In this document: one piece after another, positions 53,035 through 64,000 of the stretch
Layout: every line of letters starts with the position of its first letter
Position numbering within the stretch: position 1 is the stretch's first letter
Source: Thamnaconus septentrionalis
Taxonomy: Eukaryota; Chordata; Actinopteri; Tetraodontiformes; Monacanthidae
Assembly: GCA_009823395.1 (NCBI GenBank)
Contig: CM020511.1
Location: 21,939,001 to 22,003,000, forward strand
Direction: 5' to 3'
Length of the DNA stretch: 64,000 nucleotides
Program-made: the position numbers and the translations under genes
The notes under the pieces: model-generated
The model's input: only the letters and a program-made list of their open reading frames with translations
Told to the model about the DNA's origin: nothing
Databases searched by the model: none

Positions 53035-53772
53035 TTAACCCTTTAGGTGCCATGGTCGCAAAATTGCGACAAGCGTCATTGCTGAATTAAACAGGCCATA
53101 GCGGCAAATATGGTGCTAAAAGTAGTTACCACTTTACACCAGGAGATGGCAGACACCTGTGGCTTCAATCTGAGCAGCATTTGTGGGGGGGTTTATATTC
53201 AGATTTCGGAGTATAAATAGAGAGAAAACCCGCCTCAGTTGAGGAGACGAGGAAGTGGCTGTAGTGGGAGCAGAGAGAGAAAGACAGCGAATGTTGCCGA
53301 GAATACATCGCCGAGAGGTTTGTTCGCTGACGAAGTACTTCGTCAAGTAATGGTGGTGGGGGAAGCAGGAGTGCTCAAAACACCGCTAATGGTGACGGAG
53401 GGCGCAGGGAGTTAGTGATCAACGTGGTAAAAGCTGTGGGAGGAAATGCCCAGCCAGTGCCGGTGGAAGCAGCATGGGATGTTCGCGGTCACCCTGTAAA
53501 TTACAGTGATGATGGCTGGGTCTGTTTGAGATATGTGGAAAATGATCAAAAGTGGATAAAACATTTTGATGAGCCTGTGGGGTATTGTGCAGACAGGGAT
53601 CTGACATACAGACCCCTGACATCTGACATAATACAAAAACAAACAAACAAAAAGTTTGGGTTTACTGAAGATTTTTCTCAATTACAGTATGGCTTTATCT
53701 CTAACCAATTTCAAGCCACAGCCATTTGAAATCTTTATTTTCTTGAAAAAATTATGGCGCTTAAAGGGTTAA
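53035..53772. mobile_element. piggyBac-like non-autonomous element
   Basis: TTAA target sites flank both ends (53035-53038 and 53769-53772). Termini CCCTTTAGGTGCCAT and the reverse complement of the right end, CCCTTTAAGCGCCAT, form imperfect inverted repeats, as expected for piggyBac-type elements. About 738 bp. It carries an open frame but no recognisable transposase. Confidence 0.75.
53415..53729 (+). CDS. unrecognised open frame inside the piggyBac-like element
   Basis: The frame is open from about 53331 and ends at 53729 in the element's right part. The downstream portion (PVEAAWDVRGHPVNYSDDG, WVCLRYVENDQKWIKHFDEP) is not low complexity and looks protein-like, but there is no clear ATG start (the marked start is GTG) and I recognise no family. 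It could be a transposase remnant, a captured fragment or chance. Confidence 0.25.
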   Translation: MINVVKAVGGNAQPVPVEAAWDVRGHPVNYSDDGWVCLRYVENDQKWIKHFDEPVGYCADRDLTYRPLTSDIIQKQTNKKFGFTEDFSQLQYGFISNQFQATAI

Positions 53773-54405
53773 GAGGGATGCTTGGGGTTGGTTGCTTGCG
53801 AGATTTAGGAAAGGAACTAAAACACAAATCTAACCAGGACCAATGTCCAGCCAATCAGCAGCGAGAAGGCACCTCACGGCTTTTTAATCAATGAGTTTTT
53901 ACGTGTCTGAAGAAACAAAAAAACAAAGAGAAACAGAAGAGCATTGAGTCCTTCAAACCAGATTCCTGGTTCCTGGCAAAATCGAATTGTCGCGGTTTTT
54001 ATTCTAAAGACGGCGAGAAATCATTTCAAGATTTTCTCAGCTGCCAGAAGGTATCAAACCAGACAGAAGCAGAAGCAGCAGTCGGCTTTTGATTTCCTCT
54101 CACAGTCGATTTTCTGCACAAGGTTCCGCTCGAGTCCAAACAACAACAAACAACAACTTCAGCCCGTTCTTCTTCGTTTTCTCCTCCTTCTCCTTCTCCT
54201 CCTCCTCCTCCTCCTCCATCTCGTGTTGAAGCTAGTTGTGTTGTTATTTTCTCGTTACCAAAAGTGGAGAAGATCAAACATTCACAGAGTTGCACTGATG
54301 TGTGCGCTAATGCACGAGGAGTAGGTCGATGTTCCTCTGATAGACTCCATCGATCATGGAGTAACAGAAGAAAAAGAAGAAGTAGAAGAAGAATCACAAA
54401 CTCAC
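53773..54405. other. stretch left of the candidate upstream exon
   Basis: Nothing recognised apart from CTC repeats near 54180-54220 and AAG-rich sequence near 54365-54395. Confidence 0.6.
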
Positions 54406-54525
54406 CGATGATCAGCCAACGTCCAGCTGCAGAGGTGACCTGGACAAGTGGGGGGGGTGGAGCCTCCAGCAGATTCAGATCTTTGAAGTCCGTCCGAAGA
54501 ACTCAGCGTGTTTGGGAGACTTTTC
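54406..54525 (-). other. candidate upstream exon (5' UTR exon of sema6c, or exon of an unidentified gene)
   Basis: On the minus strand a 120-base segment is bounded by a good acceptor (TTTTTCTCTTGCAG) and a strong donor (CG|GTGAGT). It contains no ATG, as expected of a 5' UTR exon. One of its three frames is open throughout (39 codons), so a coding exon of an unknown minus-strand gene is possible. It lies 20.8 kb upstream of the first coding exon. Confidence 0.4.
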
Positions 54526-55067
54526 CTGCAAGAGAAAAATCAAACAAAACACAAACGGTTACAACGCAAGAAAAAGGACAAAAAGGCAGCAAACACTCCA
54601 AAGGAGCGGGTCTTGCATTTTCTAGCCGCTGACCCACAACACAGAATTGGATCAGGATCCTCGACTCGCCACACTACCACCACCACCATCAACAACAACA
54701 GCAACAACAACAAGGCTGCTCATAAATCTGCATAAAGACATTCTCTCCCTCTCTGCTCACCGGCAGCCTCGATTTCACGATGATGATTATTCACTTGTCC
54801 TTGTGCAAACCTCCGCCCCCGCCGCTCAGCTAAATATAAACAGGATGTCGGCGATCTGGCCGAGGACTCGCAACAGCACGCACCATGTGACTCAAGGTGC
54901 CTACGCTCATGGTAAACTGTGTGTGGGGGCCAGCGGGGGTGGTGGTGGTGATGTGGGGGGTTCAGAGTGAGAGGGGGTGGGACTGATGTGAAGACAAGAG
55001 GTCAGGAAGCCAATCCACCCTTGAGGAACCAACCGGGAGGAGGAGGGGGGCGGGGGGGTTCATTTGC

Positions 55068-55462
55068 GATCAGGACTAGGATCAGGATCAGGACCAGGAC
55101 TAGGATGACGACTAAGATGAGGTCTAGAACCAGGACTAGGGTGAGGACTATGATGAGGGCTAGGACCAGGATAAGGATGAGCACCAGGACCAGGAACAGG
55201 TTCCGGTTCAGGGCCAGGACCAGGAATAGGACTAGGATGAGGACTGAGACGAGGACCAGGAATAGGACTAGGATGAGAACTTGGAGCAGGACCAGGAATA
55301 GAACAAGGATAAGGACTAGGACCAGGACCAGGACCAGGAATACGATCAGGACTAATATCAGGACCAGGACCAGGACTGAAACTAGCATGAGGACTAGAAT
55401 GAGGACTAGAACGTGGACTAGGATGAGGACTAGAACCAGGACTAGAATGAAGACTAGGGCCA
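55068..55462. repeat. imperfect minisatellite of AGGACCAGGACTAGG type
   Basis: About 395 bp of degenerate 6-bp based units (AGGACC, AGGACT, AGGATG). Its units are roughly the reverse complement of those at 51765-52035. Long Arg/Thr-rich (plus) and Leu/Val-rich (minus) frames overlap it as artefacts of the hexamer. Confidence 0.93.
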
Positions 55463-56114
55463 GGACAGTTTCTCGGTTAAAGCTGCAAAATGCAGCCAAA
55501 GTTTACCATCAACTTTTCTAAGAGAACCGCAACCAGTCTTCCATATATGGCAGACTCCTCCTCCGCCTCCTCTAATTGGCTTATCCTGGCCTCCAAGCCT
55601 AGCGCACTCTGGCTCCTCCCACGGTCCAAAGAGCTGACTGGTGACTCTGATTGGCTGCGGGTGTGCATGTGGATGGTTGTCGAGTCGAGACTCTCTGTGT
55701 CCTTACAATTTCTTGACATCTGCCTCCTACCTACGACAGCTGGGAGAGGCTCCACACACAACCAGAGTGGAGGAGAAGCTCTGATAGCAAATAGATGAAA
55801 GGATGAGTTGGTTCTCGGTCAAAACACCAGCTGTGTTGAGTTGTTTCAATAAAAAGAATTGCTGTTAAAATAGAAAATATGAATGACTACTAGCTTAAAG
55901 CTTAATGCTGGGGTCTTTACGATAGGAGCTGTGTCACATCCGGGCTGTCTGCCATACTTCAGAAAGGAACACACCGTGGTCACAGCTGTGTTGAAACCCA
56001 AAGCACTGATCTGATGCACTTATAAACAGTCACAGTTGGCTAAACAAAGGCGGTGAAATTATTATCGTTTTTATCATCATTGCTCAATCTGTCCTTGGAA
56101 GCCGACAGTCACCC

Positions 56115-56115
<1 letters not shown>

Positions 56116-56160
<45 letters not shown>
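56116..56160. repeat. (CAG)n triplet repeat
   Basis: Fifteen uninterrupted CAG units, non-coding. Confidence 0.96.
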
Positions 56161-56162
<2 letters not shown>

Positions 56163-57527
56163 TCCGTAAAAAAAAAAAAAAAAAAAATCTTAATGAAGGC
56201 AGTCGCAGTGGGTGTATCCAAATATCCAAAAATACCAAAATCAATGTCGGTATCGTTTTTGATTAATATTCATGTCATGAGATGCATGTCTCATGAAATT
56301 AAATTAAATGTGACAATAATTCCAAGCAGAAAAAAAAAATGAATGAAGACCTCTGGTTTAAAGTTGCGAAAGACTGAACTGTCTGGATGGTATTTTCTAA
56401 TTACCTCAGTTAGGTTTTTTTTTTTAGTTAGTTTTAACTTAAAAAAATCAATAAAACAATTAAAGGTCATGAACATTTATTGAGATTTATACATTTAATG
56501 ATACATTCACCTTACTAGAGGGCAGAGCGCCACAACGCCTTGCCATATTTCAGTGTAAAAGAGGGAAGAGGGGGCGGAGCCAGAGTCAGTCCCGAGCGTG
56601 GCCAGCTGACTTTCGATGGGAGTGACGTAAATTTTTTGGGAACTCGATCAACGCGCTGTTTACGTTCCAGCCTTCAGCCTCCAGTCCGCTCCTCCTCTGA
56701 CAGACCGCAGCTGCTCTCTGTCGTCAACGGGGCCACAAACATCAGGACATGTTTTGTTTTGTTTTTTTCTTGTACTGGGAGACAACGGCACTTTTTCTTG
56801 CACAGAACACAGTGCTGAAAGGTTTGAGGTTAACGGCCGAACTGCAAATCTCTCAAACAAAACACTTCGACCCAACACATGGCAACAGAATCTAAGCGTC
56901 ACCGCCTTTTTTAAACGTCCGACTTCAACAAAAACCCAAGCAAGAGGCTGGAGGGTCAAAGACCCTGTGTCTTTGACCCTCCAGAACAACCAACATGAAA
57001 AAGTAGTTCAGCAAATGTTTCTTCGGTGATTGTAGGTACTTGAAGTCGAATATCCGCCAATGCCAAACGTATTCCAGTTAGCAACAATCAGTCCGGTTGC
57101 CTCCACTCAATCTTCAAGTATCGTCCGAGAAAAAAAGTTATGAGTCCATGTTGTCGACTCCCAACTGAACAAAACTTTGCGAAAACGTCGGTTACAATCA
57201 AAGTTCTGTGCAAATGAGGTGTAGTTTAAACATTTCTCTGACTGCCAATTATTCTGGAGGAACAATTTTTTGTGGACATGTGCCCCTCCCCCACCGGTCA
57301 TGGCAAGAATCCCCTCCCGCCCACAGCCTCCAACCCACGGAAAGTTAATATTAATTCATCCTTCCACTGCAGCAGCTTGGTAATTAAAGAGCCGACACGT
57401 AGCGGCGGCTAAACCAACAAGATTAGGTTCAATGGGATTAGCACCGGATGATTCGCTCACCCACAGGTGACGAACACACACACTCCGCTAGCCGCTAAGA
57501 AAAATGCTTCTGTTGTTTCAGGTTTTC

Positions 57528-57576
57528 TATATATATCTATATATACATATATATATCTATATATACATATATATAG

Positions 57577-57611
<35 letters not shown>

Positions 57612-57612
57612 T
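57528..57612. repeat. patterned TA-rich repeat
   Basis: TATATATCTATATATACATA units with alternating C and G interruptions, then pure TA. Confidence 0.93.
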
Positions 57613-57898
57613 CCAAGGCGATCAATAAATAAATAAGCCGCGGTGGGTTAAACGAAGGAGTAATTGTTGATGCGCATGCAAAAATAAATCCAGTCTTGCT
57701 TCGAGGTTATTTTTTATTTACTTTTTTCTTTATCACAATGACCTCCGACACTCACCCCACCACACACACCAAGCCATCCGAGGCGCACAGGTGAATGTCA
57801 TTAAATAGCGTTGTGGCTACACCCAACAGTGACACACACACCCCATATCCAGGTGTTAAAGAAGTGCGCTCACAAATATAAACATTAGAAACTCATGG

Positions 57899-58070
57899 CT
57901 AGGGATGGGCGATATGGACTAAAAGTTTTATCACAATAATTTCTGGCATTTATTGCGATGACGATAAAAAATATAAAACAATTCAACTCCATGTTTTGGG
58001 ATTTTTTTTTTTTTGAAACTGCATATATTTGAAACCGCACTCGAAAAAAAAAAACGCGTTTACACGAAGC
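57899..58070 (+). mobile_element. hAT-like transposon end fragment
   Basis: TAGGGATGGGCGATATGG followed by TTTATCACAATAATTTCTGG and ATTTATTGCGATGACGATAA is a terminus I recall from fish hAT elements. The second end was not found; it may have been lost at the TA repeat. Confidence 0.45.
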
Positions 58071-58423
58071 CGTATTAAAATAAATAAATAAAATAAAAAT
58101 AAATCCTGTTTACACGGATACGCGGCTGGAAACGACTGAAAATGAAGTAGTACCTTTGCCCAGCCTGGTGTGGCGCCGCAAGTTTATTCCTTGAAGGCGG
58201 AAGAAGAAGAAGAAGAACGCCTGAAGCACGCCGTGTTTGCAGAAGCAGTAGCTAGCTAAAAACAAGCGCCACAGAGAACAGAAAGAAATCGCTCTTGAAA
58301 AGACGGTGTGGATAAACGACAGAGTTCAACGTCTGCTTCGAGTAACTTTAGAACACAAAGCCTGAAAAGGTCCATGCTAAAATTGACCACGAGTTGTGCC
58401 GGTAAAAGTTCGCTAACATTTTA

Positions 58424-58870
<447 letters not shown>

Positions 58871-59460
58871 AAAAAACCCCACAAAAGGCAGCGGAGGACT
58901 GGAACTGATATCGATCCGAGGTGGAATCAGATCAGCCAGTGGCGCTGCTGCTATTAGCCCGCCATCGCCTGCGGAAAGACTAATGTCCCTCTGATTGTTT
59001 CGAAGGCCGCGCATTGCGCTGCAGCCGCCACCGACGCCACCATCCCATAATTCCTAATCTAATTTTCCAGGAATAGTCCCTCAATGATGACCAGCGCTGA
59101 TCCTGCTGTAATAAGTTTTGAGGTGAGGCCCATTAAATAGAAGGAGCTTTTTGCCGCTACATTCCACCCGCGCTATTCACACACACACGCACGCACACTC
59201 GCACATTATACGCATACACGCACGCGCACACAAACACACCGCGGTGAGCAAACGCGCAGGTTCTTTATCGCATTTATCTGACCTCCCCTGAGCGATTTGC
59301 GCCTCTAAAAAAACTCATCCTTCACCACAGTCGCCCTAAAACCACCTACATGGATTCACCTCGTGCGTTCCAGCCTCCGACAGATTTCCCAGCAGGCTAG
59401 TGGCTGGTAGCTGGTGGTCGCTCGGTGGTGGTGGATTTGATCGATGTGGCTCCAGGAGCG

Positions 59461-59575
59461 CAGGCGGTATTAATAATGCAGGACCCAGGCCTGTCATATC
59501 TTCCATTAGGGGGCTACGAGTCGGGAGCCCTGACGGCTGACAGATTACTAATTAGATTAATTGGCATCTTTTAGG
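59461..59575. promoter_or_regulatory. possible conserved non-coding block
   Basis: Single-copy-looking sequence with TATTAATAATGC, GACAGATTACTAATTAGATT and AATTGGCATC; a tight cluster of homeodomain-like TAAT cores. Motif content only. Confidence 0.25.
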
Positions 59576-60208
59576 AGCAAAAAAAAAAAAAAAAAAGTGG
59601 GGGGTGTTTAATGGAGTCGGGACCTAACGGGGGTGCAGCAGAGGTGGTGGAGGAGGAAGAATAAGAGCAAGGAGAGGAGGAGGTGGGGGACGAGGAGGGA
59701 GACAAGGGGAGCCTGACGGCTGGAAAGCTCAATCAAAAAAGTGGATTTCAATCAAAATTCAAAGTGTTTTCTCTGCACGATTTTCATCCTCTTTGTTTAT
59801 GCAAATCTTCTTCTTTCAGTTTTTTTTTTCTTTTAATGCTTCATGCTGTACACGTTTTCTGTTGTTACCATCTTACTCAAGTAGCGGCCGCTCAGCCCAC
59901 CGCGCTGCTGCCACCAACACGATAAATGCGAAACGTTGCTGCGCTTTATTTCAATTATCCTCTTTTTCAATGGTCAGTGTGAGGGGAAGGACTGCAGCAG
60001 CAGCTCCTCCGCCTCCTGCTCAGTAGCTGATCCGGGAAGTCGGTCGCTGCTAAAATATGATGCGAAAGTTATTTATTGCATCATCGTTCTGCGTTAGCAC
60101 ATGATGCGAGTTAGCATCCGAGAAAACCAGCAACCAAGCAGCCTGCCTCCTCCGCTCGCCAGCAAGGGGACTTTGAATTGGGGAATTGAGTTGAATTGAG
60201 TTCTCACA

Positions 60209-60250
<42 letters not shown>
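60209..60250. repeat. (CA)n microsatellite
   Basis: About 21 CA units. Confidence 0.96.
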
Positions 60251-60257
<7 letters not shown>

Positions 60258-60373
60258 CGGAAGGACACGAATAGTCTCGCACTCCTGGCGAGATAATTCG
60301 GCGTTCGCCACAGCGGCCGTGTCAACGGCGGCGCTGAGTTCCGGCCGGCACTGCTGGAGACCTCAGGAAGTGT

Positions 60374-60420
60374 GCTTGTGTGTGTGTGTGCTTGTGTGTG
60401 TGTGTGTGTGTGTGTGTGTG
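60374..60420. repeat. (GT)n microsatellite
   Basis: GT repeat with a CTTGT interruption. Confidence 0.94.
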
Positions 60421-61732
60421 TCGGGGCGAGGAGTTCAGTTTACCCAGCATGCACTGGTACATTCAGCCACAATAACTCTGAGGTTTTCGCCCTCTGGTGG
60501 GGATGGAAATTTCTGAAAAAATAATAATAATAACAAAAAAAATGCGCGATTGTCGCCGCAATGCAGTCAGCCGCCATCCCCCTCCTCCTCTTCCTCCTCC
60601 CCTCCTCCTCTTCCTCCGTCCCCCAGAAGCTGGGAGTCAGTCGGTGAGGATTCAGCAGCTCTTTTTTGTCACGAGTTGTTGTCGAGTGTCATGAATCATC
60701 CGGAATGGACTCTTGCAGCGCGGCGCCTCTTCAAGCTTCGCGGTCACGGACGACTTGTTGAGGGATGAAGGGGACGATCCCAGTCGTCCGTGATCCCACC
60801 CCTCTCAAGAAACCCACATGAAGCTGGTAACCAAAACCACTTTCAATGATCAGCGGAGGCTCGAAGGTCCTGATTGGCTGCGTGGGATCGGATCCGATCA
60901 TTGCGCTCGTTTAAACGATCGCTCAAATCGGAAGCGAACTTTCGCCTCCGACCCTCTGTTGGAAGTGAACTAGTGGCCAATAAAACTCTGCAGTGATCTC
61001 CTGACGCCTCTTTCTTCTTGTACTTGTTGTTGTGCCCCCCCCCGAGCCTCATTACTCCCCTACTCCTCACCCCTGTGGCTCTCTCTCTCTCACGCTGCGT
61101 TAATTGAAAGCGACCCTGACTCGTCCTTCTCGCCAAACACCTCCGGCCGACCACTCCCTCCTCCCGGCCCCTCCTCCCCGCCCCTCCTCCCTGCCCCCGC
61201 CATCTTGGCCTTTTCTGCAATTGTGACCTCTGACCTTGTAGAAACTGCAGCCCACCGACCTTCTTCCTCCCGTCTCGTAATTATCCTCGCGGGGCGGCGA
61301 GGACTTTGGGTGGCTGCGTCTTTAAGACACGATGAATAAAGAAAAATAAAAGGGGAAGTTAAAAGGTCGGTGATTTGAAATTCAATGAAGATGCATCAAA
61401 AATTCTGAGGCTCCGCGAAACTCTGAAGGACGAAGAGAGCGCCGGGCGCTAAGCTGAGACAAGGAGCTGCAGCAGCAACACACACCGTGATTGGACCCCG
61501 CCCACTGCAACCCACACACGCGCGCGCACACACACGTGCGCGCAGGCCTTAAATTCCTTTATCTCAGCACAGCAAAAATTCCTCCAAGACACAAAACCGA
61601 GCTTGTGTCTGTTTCAACAGAGGTGGGCGGCGGCTTATCGGCCTCGCTGGAACCAGACGGAGGTCCCGCTAATGTAATCATGCCGCCCCGCGCTCGTAAA
61701 TCACCTGGAGAGGCAGCGTGCCGCACGCACGC

Positions 61733-61753
61733 ACTCACGCACACACATACACA

Positions 61754-61793
<40 letters not shown>

Positions 61794-61798
61794 CACAC
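61733..61798. repeat. (CA)n microsatellite, imperfect
   Basis: CA repeat with CGCA and TACA interruptions. Confidence 0.93.
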
Positions 61799-62237
61799 TC
61801 CTGGTCCGGTCGGCTGGTCGGCCGCGTCTTTATTAAAGAGCGTTTCATCGTGAAAGGAGACGCCGCCGCTCTAAACACCTCGACACACACACTCAAATTT
61901 ATTCAAACACATCCCCCGGCTCAGAGAATGTGTGTGTGTGTGTGTGTGTGTCCAGACAGAGACCGTTATTGTTTTTGCTGTCGTGTCGTCCGTTAAGTTT
62001 CACAGCACCACCGCTCTCTCTCCTGCTACTCGCTCGCCCGCCCGCCCGCCCGCCTCCCACTGCCGGAATCTCATAAATTTGGATGCATGAAAAACCTCTT
62101 TATCTGATTTGCATGGCTGCATTATTGGGCAACACAACTGTGTGTGTGTGTGTCGCTTGTTTGTGTGTCTGCATGCATTTCTGTGAGCTTTGCTTTGTTG
62201 ATATTTATCTTTCCTCTCTCTCTTTCTCTCTATCTAA

Positions 62238-62245
62238 GACACACA

Positions 62246-62286
<41 letters not shown>
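62238..62286. repeat. (CA)n microsatellite
   Basis: CA repeat preceded by a CT-rich stretch. Confidence 0.95.
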
Positions 62287-62287
<1 letters not shown>

Positions 62288-63049
62288 ATCCTCAGGGCAA
62301 TGCTGACAGCTAAATTAAAAAAAGCGCCGGCAGCGCTGCAGCGCTCTGGATCGCGGATCGCTGGATCTGCCTCGCACGTCGATGCCACGCAACACCGAGT
62401 GTTTACAGGCTCGAACACCTTGGAGAAGCCTCTGAGCAAGGCACCGGGAGATCAAACCTTTGTTTGAGTTCAGTCTCTGCCTCGGGAATGCAATCATCTG
62501 TGCACAACAAGAACTTAACCAAAAACTATTAGCTTGCTGGTAATGGAGTTACGCGCGAGCTAGCTAGCTGGCTAGCTAACATTAGCCACCTTCACTGGAG
62601 ATTTTAAATCGGCGCAGTGCACAAAGTGTGCACCTTTAGGTGAATTGTCATGAATTGTGTTGTCACAAATGGTGCTGGACAGGTGCTGAAAGAGTCATCG
62701 CAGGAAAAAGAAAGTGGCAGAAAAAAGTTCAGACTCCACAGAGGAAGTGAACTGCTGCTTCCTGTGGGAGAACGAAAAAACAACTCTCGCATTTGTGATA
62801 ATAATTATGATAATAATCATAATAATCATAATAATAATAATGTAATATAAAATGTTCTTGATCTGAATTCACCCAAAACTGACTGACTACACTTTCACCG
62901 TCTTGCAAAAGATCTTCTAGGTTACACAACCAAATCCAATCTGACCTGAACTCCTTCGACCGCAGTCGGCAGAATTTATTTTTCCTCATTCTGCTTGTTA
63001 CTTTTAATTGGCGGTGGCGTCCGCAGGTCACAGCGGCTGTCGCTCAGCA

Positions 63050-63050
<1 letters not shown>

Positions 63051-63086
<36 letters not shown>
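63051..63086. repeat. (CA)n microsatellite
   Basis: About 18 CA units. Confidence 0.95.
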
Positions 63087-63088
<2 letters not shown>

Positions 63089-63352
63089 AGATGAGAGTCT
63101 CTCACTCTCCACAGGGCTGCAGAACCAAAGTCATGCAACTCAGCTGCAGGAAAAATAAGCACCAACACCCTCACCCCTCCACCCCCCATTCACCCAACAC
63201 GCACACACACACACACACACCGCTCTCCCCCACCTCCCTTCGCTGCCAGCCACGCCCCCTCGGTAAACACGCGGACCCCAGAGCAGCCGACACTCACTTC
63301 AATCCAGCAGCCGAGAGCCAAAAAAAAAGGAGCATTGCAACAACGACGATGA

Positions 63353-63354
<2 letters not shown>

Positions 63355-63383
<29 letters not shown>
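63355..63383. repeat. (ACA)n triplet repeat
   Basis: About nine ACA units. Confidence 0.93.
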
Positions 63384-63386
<3 letters not shown>

Positions 63387-63858
63387 TTCAAGATTATGGG
63401 GCTTTAGGGCACATTGGGTGACCATCATTTGATCGCACACGGGTGTGTAACCTCTGCAGACAGATGAGTCGGCTCCACTCGGCTGAAACTAAAAACACTG
63501 TTTACAGTGACATTTAATCACGAGCACTTATGCTAATTAGACAATTGAGCCAATTTAGAGCAGCGGCGGAGGCAGAGTTGGAAGAGACAGAATAAAAAAA
63601 TATATATATATATATTCCAACAGTAACGTGACCTGAGGAAACTTCCGGGTGTTTGCCTGGTTTAAATATATAACTCGGCTGAGTGTGTGACTCAGTCAAC
63701 AAAAAATACATAAATGAATGAATTAAAAAATGGGTGGTGAGTTTCTGGTATGAAAAGAGGAAATGAGGCAGTAAAAGTGAAACACACAGGATTACAGGTT
63801 TCCAACCTTCCAAACAGAGGTCCTGCCCTTTGATAAACTTTTTACCATTTCACTGCTA

Positions 63859-63880
63859 TTGTTGTTGTTGTTGTTGTTGT
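63859..63880. repeat. (TTG)n triplet repeat
   Basis: Seven TTG units. Confidence 0.92.
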
Positions 63881-64000
63881 CGTCGTGGCTTTGTGTTTTT
63901 GGAGTTTGGACATTTTTCTCTGGCGAGAGGAAACAACAAGTTTGTGCTGAAAAAAAACCCAACCAAAAACAAACACTGAAGTTTATTAAAATAAGAAAGA

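Larger units (their letters stand above)
54526..58423. other. no gene recognised; repeats
   Basis: Contains an ACC/ACA run (about 54675-54715), the AGGACC minisatellite (55068-55462), a GCA repeat (56116-56160), poly-A, a patterned TA tract (57528-57612) and a hAT-like end at 57899. The open frame at 55490-55798 has no recognised homology. No exon supported. Confidence 0.6.
58871..64000. other. no gene recognised; microsatellites and GC-rich blocks
   Basis: Contains AT-motif-rich blocks (59041-59160, 59461-59575), CA/GT repeats (60209-60250, 60374-60420, 61733-61798, 61929-61950, 62238-62286, 63051-63086), ACA (63355-63383) and TTG (63859-63880) repeats, and a GC-rich stretch at about 60540-61300. 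A GTGAGT donor-like site on the minus strand near 63294 has no supported exon. No promoter can be assigned. Confidence 0.6.

Noticed and set aside
54967..55521. Long Arg/Thr-rich open frame (plus) and Leu/Val-rich frame (minus)
   Set aside because: Both are read-throughs of the AGGACC/AGGACT minisatellite, which lacks stop codons in several frames.
63200..63300. First exon of sema6c ending at a GTGAGT donor near 63294 (minus)
   Set aside because: A donor motif alone; no promoter or upstream evidence, so not annotated as an exon.

Overview
This window looks like teleost fish nuclear DNA. The evidence is spliced vertebrate exons, dense CA/GT, TA, ATCC and trinucleotide microsatellites, and a typical fish mix of mobile elements (L2-like and other non-LTR retrotransposons, a DIRS-type element, hAT- and piggyBac-like non-autonomous transposons). 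The species cannot be named from the sequence. I see no bacterial, viral or CRISPR content and no tRNA or rRNA gene that I can support.

One protein gene is recognisable: a class 6 semaphorin on the minus strand, closest to SEMA6C as I recall the family. Fourteen coding exons lie between about 33.6 kb (initiator Met at 33554) and 4.7 kb. All have consensus AG/GT boundaries, and all intron phases agree from exon to exon. Joined, they encode 564 complete codons: signal peptide, the sema domain and the start of the PSI domain. The rest of the protein (end of PSI, transmembrane helix, cytoplasmic tail) was not found between 1 and 4701 and presumably lies beyond the left edge. A non-coding 5' leader segment ends at 33614 with an acceptor-like site, so transcription probably starts further right. 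A candidate upstream exon lies at 54406-54525.

Layout: 1-4701 is intron or gene tail with a long inverted repeat and a MITE. 4702-33614 is the semaphorin coding region; its introns hold a hAT MITE (6.5 kb), L2 sequences (13.7-16.3 kb), a decayed DIRS-like element with inverted terminal repeats (19.9-22.6 kb) and a perfect 84-bp duplication (23.4 and 24.4 kb). 33615-64000 has no recognised protein gene. It carries many microsatellites, a non-LTR retrotransposon with its RT core deleted (44.7-47.5 kb), a piggyBac-like element (53.0-53.8 kb), two imperfect minisatellites and several AT-rich, homeobox-motif-like blocks that could be conserved non-coding DNA.

No new multi-gene system is evident. 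The features most worth a second look are UG and CA repeats placed against splice sites of the semaphorin gene, the DIRS element, the piggyBac-like element with an unrecognised open frame, the foldback element near the left end, and the candidate upstream exon.
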